Source: an uncultured Clostridia bacterium (GTDB lineage: Bacteria > Bacillota > Clostridia > Christensenellales > Borkfalkiaceae). Taken from it: a DNA stretch of 64,000 nucleotides. Positions 59,459 through 64,000 of this stretch are shown piece by piece. Each line of letters opens with the position of its first letter. Position 1 is the first letter of the stretch. The notes beneath the pieces are model-generated. The model was not told the origin of the DNA. It searched no databases and saw only the letters and a program-made list of their open reading frames with translations. The position numbers and the translations under genes are program-made. The DNA lies in the NCBI GenBank assembly GCA_947625025.1, contig CANQMQ010000002.1, positions 1 to 64,000 of the forward strand, in the 5' to 3' direction.

Positions 59459-59908
59459 ATGGGTAAGTATGCAGAAAGCAATCTCCAACAGGGAGAGGGG
59501 ATGGTACGAGAGGCGAGGATCACGCCGCTCTTTGCCATTTTGCGCCTCACGAACATCTTTATCATTCCGCTCATCGTGCGGCTCATCAAGTGGTCTCATA
59601 TGGAATTGGCCATTACCAATCGGCGGATCATCGGCAAAATCGGCGTAATCAAGGTGCAGACGCTCGATGCTCCCCTGAATAGGGTGCAGGATTGTTCGGT
59701 ATCCCAGACGTTTTGGGGCAGAATTTGCAACTACGGGACGGTGTCTATCCGCACGGCGGCGGCTTCGTTTTCGTTCTCGGGCGTAAAGGATGCAAACGCC
59801 TTCAAGAATGCCGTCTTGGCACAGGTGGAGCAGTACGAAGCCGATCGTGTGCAACAGCAGGCGCTCCAAATGGCTCAGGCGATGGCAAGCACAAACCAAA
59901 ATCAATGA
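59459..59908 (+). CDS. Bacterial PH-domain (YdbS-like) membrane-associated protein
   Basis: This 149-residue protein has a hydrophobic segment near residues 22-45 (LFAILRLTNIFIIPLIVRL). A bPH_2-type domain follows, with ELAITNRRIIGKIGVI, LDAPLNRVQDCSVSQTFWGR and GTVSIRTAAASFSFSGVKDA. A Gln-rich tail (VEQYEADRVQQQALQMAQAM) ends it. Such proteins are common and of unclear role. The gene is divergent from an XRE regulator and may be its target. Confidence 0.82.
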   Translation: MGKYAESNLQQGEGMVREARITPLFAILRLTNIFIIPLIVRLIKWSHMELAITNRRIIGKIGVIKVQTLDAPLNRVQDCSVSQTFWGRICNYGTVSIRTAAASFSFSGVKDANAFKNAVLAQVEQYEADRVQQQALQMAQAMASTNQNQ

Positions 59909-59911
59909 GAG

Positions 59912-59938
59912 GGAGCCGACTGCATTGCAGTCGGCTCC
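59912..59938 (+). other. Stem-loop after the PH-domain gene
   Basis: GGAGCCGACTGC / GCAGTCGGCTCC is a perfect 12-bp stem with a 3-nt loop directly after the PH-domain stop. The following bases are TAAAAAATTT, so a terminator role is uncertain. GCAGTCGGCTCC also resembles the 5' regions of the two small transcripts nearby (GCGGTCAGCTCC and GCGGTTGGCTCC). Confidence 0.55.
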
Positions 59939-59960
59939 TAAAAAATTTATCGTAAAAATG

Positions 59961-59989
59961 TTGACAAAAGAGAAAAAGCGTGTTACAAT
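59961..59989 (+). promoter_or_regulatory. Promoter of a small RNA
   Basis: TTGACA (59961-59966), 17 nt, TACAAT (59984-59989), start near 59996. No ORF with a ribosome binding site follows on this strand before the terminator at 60047-60087. Confidence 0.75.
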
Positions 59990-59995
59990 AAAATC

Positions 59996-60090
59996 ACAAC
60001 AAGGGTTTTGACCCTACTTTGCGGTCAGCTCCGGATTGTCAAAAGAAAACAACCGTCACTCATCACAAATCGGACGGTTGTTTTTTTGTA
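59996..60090 (+). ncRNA. Small RNA convergent to a 38-residue ORF
   Basis: The predicted transcript of about 95 nt runs from a consensus promoter to a strong terminator. It begins CAACAAGGGTTTTGACCC (small hairpin GGGTTTTGACCC), then GCGGTCAGCTCCGG, then the terminator stem. The last 30 nt are antisense to the 3' end of the reverse-strand small ORF, and its 5' end resembles the 5' end of that mRNA (CAACAAGGGTT; GCGGTTGGCTCC). The arrangement fits an antitoxin RNA of a type I system, though this is inference. Confidence 0.6.
60047..60087. terminator. Bidirectional terminator of the small convergent pair
   Basis: AAACAACCGTC (60047-60057) pairs with GACGGTTGTTT (60073-60083). Seven T follow on the plus strand, and TTTTCTTTTGAC follows on the minus strand. 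Confidence 0.8.
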
Positions 60091-60179
60091 CGTTTTATTA
60101 CAAGATACTCGATATCAAAATGCTCAAGCGTTTCAGAAAGAAGCGAAATGAGCAAAAGGAGTTCGAAGAAATCCTTCAT
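60063..60179 (-). CDS. Small hydrophobic protein, candidate type I toxin
   Basis: This 38-residue ORF has a textbook ribosome binding site, AAAAGGAGG, 8 nt before the ATG, and its own promoter (60299-60271). The chain starts MKDFFELLLLISLLSETL (hydrophobic), continues with EHFDIEYLVI and ends with a basic tail KRTKKQPSDL. Size, hydrophobic first half, charged tail and a long leader (about 85 nt) fit type I toxins. The hydrophobic run is shorter than in Fst or TxpA, so another role is possible. The stop codon lies in the loop of the shared terminator. Confidence 0.55.
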   Translation of the reverse strand: MKDFFELLLLISLLSETLEHFDIEYLVIKRTKKQPSDL

Positions 60180-60270
60180 AAGTACATACCTCCTTTTCGT
60201 TGGAATATATTTATCATATTCCCTCTCAAAGGAGCCAACCGCCTTGCAGGAACCCTTGTTGCTTAAATTT

Positions 60271-60299
60271 ATTCTATCATACGCGTTTCATAAAGTCAA
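60271..60299 (-). promoter_or_regulatory. Promoter of the small hydrophobic protein
   Basis: On the reverse strand: TTGACT (60299-60294), 17 nt, TAGAAT (60276-60271), start near 60264. Confidence 0.65.
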
Positions 60300-60310
60300 C
60301 CATTATTGAG

Positions 60311-60346
60311 AAAAAAAGCCGCCCGTCGCAAAAAGCGACGGGCGGC
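60311..60346 (-). terminator. Rho-independent terminator of pyk
   Basis: On the reverse strand, the stem GCCGCCCGTCGC / GCGACGGGCGGC (12 bp, 5-nt loop) is followed by TTTTTTTC, 11 nt after the pyk stop. Confidence 0.88.
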
Positions 60347-60357
60347 AGTGCGTATTC

Positions 60358-61770
60358 TTATACCGATTCCAAATTGATGAGGGAGGAGTTGCCGCTCTTG
60401 CCGTTCGGGGTGCCGCCCGTAATGACAATGACGTCCCCCTTCTTCACGAGGCCGCTCTCGACGGCCGCCCGCTTTGCAAAGTGGAACAGAACGTCCACCG
60501 AGAAGTATTCCTCGGAGAGGACGGGCAGGACCCCCCACGAGAGGGCGAGTTTTCTGTAACTCTTCTCATCCGTCGTCATGCCTATGATATCGATATTGGG
60601 GCGGAACCGCGAGACCATCTTTGCGGTGCCGCCCGTGCGGGTGCAGACGACGATGGCCTTCGCGTGCACGTCGTGGGCGAGAAGGCACGCCGAGTGGGAG
60701 AGGGCATCGGAGAGCCCGCGGATGAGGTACTCCTTATCTTCAACGTATTGGATATATTCGGTCTTGTTTTCCGCCTGTTCGGCGATGCGCGCCATGGCGG
60801 CGACCGCCTGAACGGGGTATTCGCCCGCCGCGGTCTCCCCGGAGAGCATGATGGCGGAGGAACCGTCGTATACGGCATTGGCGACGTCCGAAATTTCGGC
60901 ACGGGTGGGGCGGGGCTGATGGATCATGCTCTCGAGCATCTCGGTCGCCGTAATGCACCGCTTGCCCGCCTTACGGCAGGCGGTGATGATGGTCTTTTGG
61001 ATATCGGGGAGTTCCTCGTAGGGGATCTCTACGCCCATGTCTCCGCGGCCGATCATGATGCCGTCTGAAACCCTGAGGATCTCATCGAGGTTGTTGACGC
61101 CCGCCCTGTTCTCGATCTTTGCAATGAGGTCGATATCCGTGCTCCCGTGTTCCTTCAAAAAGTTTCTGACGTCGAGGATGTCCTGCGCTTTGGAGACGAA
61201 GGAGCAGGCGATGAAGTCTACCCCGTGCTCGATGCCGAAGAGGAGGTCTGCCTTGTCTTGTTCGGAGAGGTAGACGAGGTTGAGCTGTTTTTCGGGGAAG
61301 AACATGCTCTTGCGGTTGGAGAGCTCCCCGCCGATCACGACTTTGCAGAGGACGTCGGGCGCCTTCACCTTCACGACCTCGAATACCATGAGGCCGTTGT
61401 TGAGAAGAATTTTATCCCCGGGGTTCATTTCGGCGCAAATGTTCTTATAGGATACGGAGACCCTCGTCTCGTCCCCTTCCACCTCTTCGGAGGTGAAGGA
61501 GAAGGGATCGCCCGCCTTTAAGGTAACTTTGCCCTCCTTGAAGGTGCCGATACGGAACTCGGGGCCCTTGGTATCGAGCAGAACGGGAAGCGGAATATTC
61601 TTTTCGGCACGGACCTTTCGGATGAGTTCGATCTTCTTGGCGTGGTCCGCATGGGTGCCGTGAGAGAAGTTGATGCGCGCAACGTTCATGCCCGCATCCG
61701 CCATCGCGGCGATGATCTCTTCGGTATCCGAAGCAGGGCCGAGCGTACAAACGATCTTTGTCTTTTTCAT
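60358..61770 (-). CDS. pyk: Pyruvate kinase
   Basis: This 470-residue glycolytic enzyme turns phosphoenolpyruvate and ADP into pyruvate and ATP. It has KIVCTLGPAS, ARINFSHG, LLDTKGPEFR, the signature IDLIAKIENRAGVNN, GIMIGRGDMGVEIP and the C-terminal allosteric domain (VVCTRTGGTAKMVSRFRP). The length is that of short Firmicutes forms without the extra PEP-utiliser-like C-terminal domain found in Bacillus. GGGGGGA precedes the ATG. It is a single gene. Confidence 0.97.
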   Translation of the reverse strand: MKKTKIVCTLGPASDTEEIIAAMADAGMNVARINFSHGTHADHAKKIELIRKVRAEKNIPLPVLLDTKGPEFRIGTFKEGKVTLKAGDPFSFTSEEVEGDETRVSVSYKNICAEMNPGDKILLNNGLMVFEVVKVKAPDVLCKVVIGGELSNRKSMFFPEKQLNLVYLSEQDKADLLFGIEHGVDFIACSFVSKAQDILDVRNFLKEHGSTDIDLIAKIENRAGVNNLDEILRVSDGIMIGRGDMGVEIPYEELPDIQKTIITACRKAGKRCITATEMLESMIHQPRPTRAEISDVANAVYDGSSAIMLSGETAAGEYPVQAVAAMARIAEQAENKTEYIQYVEDKEYLIRGLSDALSHSACLLAHDVHAKAIVVCTRTGGTAKMVSRFRPNIDIIGMTTDEKSYRKLALSWGVLPVLSEEYFSVDVLFHFAKRAAVESGLVKKGDVIVITGGTPNGKSGNSSLINLESV

Positions 61771-61847
61771 AAAATCCCCCCAAAAATTGTTCGACTATAT
61801 TTTATCATATTCGCATGAAAAAACAAGCCTTTTTTGAAAATTTGTGC

Positions 61848-61853
61848 TATAAT
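61848..61853 (+). promoter_or_regulatory. -10 box of the RNase P RNA gene
   Basis: TATAAT ends 7 nt before the predicted 5' end at about 61860-61861. No good -35 box is seen at 17 nt. Confidence 0.6.
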
Positions 61854-61860
61854 AATTGTA

Positions 61861-62253
61861 CCGAGCGGACTGCGCGGCCGCGGCGTACCTTTGAGTGCGA
61901 CGAGGAAAGTCCGGGCATCGCAGGGCAGGACGCCTGATAACGTCAGGTGAAGGTGACTTCAAGGAAAGTGCAACAGAAATAAACCGCCCGCATGGTTTAC
62001 AGCCCCACATGGCCGAGGAAGCATGCGGGTAAGGGTGGAAAGGCGAGGTAAGAGCTCACCGACGGGACGGTAACGCCCCGTGCCATGTAAACCCCGTCCG
62101 ATGCAAGTTTGGGTCTCTCCCACAAGGGTTGCCCGCCCGGGAGAGTGCCGCCAATAACGCTGGAGCCTGTCGGTGACGGCAGGCGTAGATAAATGGCCGC
62201 GCTACCGCGAATTTTCGCGGGGTGACAGAACCCGGCTTACAGGTCCGTCTCGG
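61861..62253 (+). ncRNA. rnpB: RNase P RNA
   Basis: This RNA of about 393 nt is the catalytic subunit of RNase P, which trims tRNA 5' ends. The ends pair as helix P1 (CCGAGCGGAC with GTCCGTCTCGG). The conserved cores are present: GAGGAAAGTCCGGGC, ACAGAAATAA, GGTAAGGGTGGAAAGGCG, GGTAAGAGCTCACCG, and the 3' ACAGAACCCGGCTTAC. The arrangement looks like the ancestral A type and not the Bacillus B type (ACAGAAATAAACCGCC with GATGCAAGTTTGGGT), which is somewhat unusual for Firmicutes but known in some Clostridia. Confidence 0.95.
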
Positions 62254-62286
62254 TACTTCGGAAGAAAGCCCCGCATGGGGCGGTGA

Positions 62287-62318
62287 TTGCCCTCCGCATG
62301 CGCGGAGGGCAACTTTTC
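62287..62318 (+). terminator. Terminator after rnpB
   Basis: TTGCCCTCCGC (62287-62297) pairs with GCGGAGGGCAA (62302-62312), 11 bp with a 4-nt loop, followed by CTTTTC. Confidence 0.75.
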
Positions 62319-62336
62319 GGATATGCCGCAATTTGG

Positions 62337-62365
62337 TTGCAATTTTCGGGCGAGTGAGGTATAAT
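62337..62365 (+). promoter_or_regulatory. Promoter of the flippase-like gene, near-leaderless
   Basis: TTGCAA (62337-62342), 17 nt, TATAAT (62360-62365). The start at about G62372 is 4 nt before the ATG at 62376. An earlier ATG at 62364 lies inside the -10 box and is therefore unlikely. Confidence 0.65.
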
Positions 62366-62375
62366 GAGAAGGAAT

Positions 62376-63755
62376 ATGGACGACGAGAATTTCAAGACCG
62401 CACAAACCGAAGAGAGGAAGGAGGCGGAACTTGCGCCCTCCGCATCCGCACAGCCCGTGCAGGATGGGGTACCCATGCCCGAAAACGAGGCTTCGGACGA
62501 GAACGGGGCACCCATGCCCGAGAACGGATCTTCGGCGAAAGAAGAGGTCCCCATGTCTGAAGAGGAGGCCTCCGGATTCGATGAGAAGAAAGGGGATCTT
62601 CCCGAACTCCCTGAGGAAGAAGCTCCGCTCACCGAGCGGCAGAAGAAGCGCAAAAAGATCACAAAAATATTGCTCTACATCGCCTGTATCCTGATCATGG
62701 CGGGTACGGTGGCGTTCACCGCCTACCACGATTTCTCGCAGGAATCGGTGAGCCTCTCCGCCATTTCGGATATGATCGGCAAGCATTGGTACTACCTTTT
62801 GGTGCTTGCGGGGCTCTTTATGGGGCTCATTCTGCTCGAATCGCTCAAAATCTTCCTAATGATCCAAAAGACTTCCAAAAAGGCAATGCCGCTCACGGCA
62901 TTCAACTGCGCGGCGCTTGGGAAGTTTTACGATTACATCACTCCCCTCGGGACGGGCGGCCAGCCCTTCCAAATCTACTACCTTGCGAAGAAGGGGGTAC
63001 CTTCGGGGCCCGCGGGCGCCATTCCCATCGGCTCCTTCTTCCTCAACCAACTCGCCTTCTTCGTGCTCTCCGTGGTGTGCTTCATCATCGGGATCGACAG
63101 CGCCGCCATCGGGATACAGGGCGAGATCGTGCCCCTCTATATCCAGATCTTCGCATACATCGGCAGCGTGTTTATGGTAAGCATCTCCCTCTTTTTGGTG
63201 GTGTTTTCCTTCATGCCGAAGGTGGGGTGCGCCATTATCCGCTTCGGCGTTGCCGTGCTCACCAAGCTCCACCTCTGCAAGTCTCCCGAAAAGTGGAGGC
63301 AGAAGGGGTACCGCGCCATCTACAACAACAAGCGCAACATGCAAATTCTCTTTAAGTCTAAACGGGTGCTCATCGTGTGCACCCTCCTCTCCTTCCTGTA
63401 TGCCATTTGCATGTGTTCGATGCCCTACTTCACCCTGCTGCTCTTCCGCGATATGCTCCCCTTTGAACCCTCGTGGCGGGCATGGTTTGAGATCACGGAC
63501 ATCACCTTCTTCATCATGTGTGCGGTCTCCTTCATCCCGACGCCCGGCAATGCGGGGGCGGCGGACGGCACCTTCTACGGCCTCTTCAAATCGGTGCTTA
63601 CGGTGGCGGGCACCTGCTTCACGGGCATGATGATTTGGCGCCTCTTCAGCTTCTACGCCTTCATCATCCTCGGGGTGATCGTATTTATCGGTACGAAGGT
63701 CGCGGCGAAGGTAAAGCAAAATCAAAAGATGAGGATGAAACGGGAACGAATTTAA
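62376..63755 (+). CDS. Flippase-like / LPG-synthase transmembrane-domain protein
   Basis: This 459-residue protein begins with an acidic, probably disordered cytoplasmic region (about 1-90) that contains three imperfect repeats around VPMPENEAS, APMPENGSS and VPMSEEEAS. About eight membrane helices follow, with the family marks FYDYITPLGTGGQPFQIYYL and FIPTPGNAGAADGTF of the YbhN/MprF flippase-like family. Relatives move or present lipids (MprF flips lysyl-phosphatidylglycerol). No synthase domain is present here, so transport of a lipid or polyprenyl carrier is the likely role. Confidence 0.85.
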   Translation: MDDENFKTAQTEERKEAELAPSASAQPVQDGVPMPENEASDENGAPMPENGSSAKEEVPMSEEEASGFDEKKGDLPELPEEEAPLTERQKKRKKITKILLYIACILIMAGTVAFTAYHDFSQESVSLSAISDMIGKHWYYLLVLAGLFMGLILLESLKIFLMIQKTSKKAMPLTAFNCAALGKFYDYITPLGTGGQPFQIYYLAKKGVPSGPAGAIPIGSFFLNQLAFFVLSVVCFIIGIDSAAIGIQGEIVPLYIQIFAYIGSVFMVSISLFLVVFSFMPKVGCAIIRFGVAVLTKLHLCKSPEKWRQKGYRAIYNNKRNMQILFKSKRVLIVCTLLSFLYAICMCSMPYFTLLLFRDMLPFEPSWRAWFEITDITFFIMCAVSFIPTPGNAGAADGTFYGLFKSVLTVAGTCFTGMMIWRLFSFYAFIILGVIVFIGTKVAAKVKQNQKMRMKRERI

Positions 63756-63770
63756 TCGGAGCTCAATAAA

Positions 63771-63806
63771 GCCGCGGCCCCGCCTGAAAAGGCGGGGCCG
63801 CGGCGC
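63771..63806. terminator. Very strong terminator hairpin
   Basis: GCCGCGGCCCCGCC (63771-63784) pairs over 14 bp with 63791-63804, loop TGAAAA, then GCTTCTTATTTT. It lies between two convergent genes and may serve both. Confidence 0.75.
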
Positions 63807-63858
63807 TTCTTATTTTATCCACATACATGGGCGATAAACAGGGCAGTTTGGAGTTTTG

Positions 63859-64000
63859 TTACGGCACGAACGCGGTGTCGAAGGTGCCCACACGGCGGGA
63901 GGAGAGCACGGCGTAGAGGTCGTTTGCCCGCATATCGGCCGCAAAACAGGTGAGCGCCTCCTTCCTGAGAGCGGCGTAGTCACTGCTCCGCACCACGGCG
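63859..64000 (-). CDS. C-terminal end of an unidentified gene, cut by the window edge
   Basis: An open reverse-strand frame enters from the right edge and ends with TAA at 63861-63859, giving about 46 residues (AVVRSSDYAALRKEALTC, then FAADMRANDLYAVLSSRR and VGTFDTAFVP). The codon use is like that of the neighbours and the frame ends just before the strong hairpin, which supports a real gene. The product is not recognisable from this tail. Confidence 0.55.
   Translation of the reverse strand, partial: AVVRSSDYAALRKEALTCFAADMRANDLYAVLSSRRVGTFDTAFVP

Noticed and set aside
59415..59648. A leaderless ORF starting at the predicted transcript start of the PH-domain gene
   Set aside because: The 77-codon product is Arg/Ser-rich out-of-frame translation of the PH-domain gene and resembles no protein.
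63815..63823. A perfect DnaA box (TTATCCACA)
   Set aside because: It is single, between a terminator and a gene end, with no second box nearby; one 9-mer can occur by chance.
1..64000. tRNA or rRNA genes
   Set aside because: I looked for the conserved GGTTCGAATCC-like arms and for rRNA landmarks and found none; only SRP RNA and RNase P RNA are recognisable.

Overview
The window reads as chromosomal DNA of a GC-rich (roughly 58-60 % by eye), spore-forming, single-membrane gut bacterium of the class Clostridia. A Christensenellales-like lineage is my best guess, but this is inference and not proven. Support comes from the sporulation genes (yqfC, yqfD, an intact sigK), a long SRP RNA with an Alu domain, the Firmicutes gene orders yqfC-yqfD-phoH-pgpH-ybeY-era-yqzL-recO and comM-dprA-topA-trmFO-hslV-hslU, a type III glutamine synthetase, a bile salt hydrolase and large surface lipoproteins. 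Most promoters I could read are TTGACA- or TTGCAA-like with a 17-nt spacer before TATAAT.

Layout. 1-5.6 kb: a repeat-rich flank, an InlB-repeat lipoprotein and a reverse-strand NACHT-LRR ATPase. 5.7-11.5 kb: sporulation, c-di-AMP, ribosome-maturation and repair operon ending in recO. 11.5-16.6 kb: a block of dispersed repeats and a 1459-residue lipoprotein. 16.8-19.2 kb: bile salt hydrolase and a DUF4143 ATPase. 19.2-22.4 kb (reverse): dnaA-mnmG, divergent from recF-PHP-vanW (22.6-25.8 kb). 26-28.5 kb: rplS and a GT-C-like membrane protein. 28.6-36.6 kb: comM, dprA, topA, trmFO, hslV, hslU. 36.7-39.8 kb: an FtsK-like protein that has lost its Walker A motif, hisS, trxA. 39.8-40.9 kb: SRP RNA (reverse), then two tandem structured RNAs, the second leading into a small CxxC protein. 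41-49.3 kb: heterodimeric ABC exporter, Mrp ATPase, a DUF1508 membrane protein and two flavoproteins. 49.6-53.9 kb: GH43-type lipoprotein and glnN. 54-58.7 kb: orphan tyrosine recombinase, phosphoesterase, dut, trmB, iron alcohol dehydrogenase, sigK. 58.7-60.3 kb: repeats, XRE regulator, PH-domain protein and a convergent small-RNA/small-protein pair. 60.3-64 kb: pyk, rnpB, a flippase-like membrane protein and the tail of a truncated gene.

Most interesting points: (1) two tandem copies of a structured RNA (40226-40380 and 40492-40626), each with its own promoter, a long 5' hairpin that covaries between copies, mutually exclusive antiterminator and terminator helices, and a conserved Shine-Dalgarno sequence; I match it to no known class. 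(2) A convergent small RNA and 38-residue hydrophobic ORF sharing a bidirectional terminator, laid out like a type I toxin-antitoxin locus. (3) The FtsK-like pseudo-ATPase that keeps its DNA-binding winged helix. (4) A perfect 12-bp hairpin that buries the sigK ribosome binding site. (5) At least five genes whose promoter places the transcript start 0-4 nt from the AUG (leaderless or nearly so). (6) A membrane-anchored NACHT ATPase with C-terminal leucine-rich repeats.
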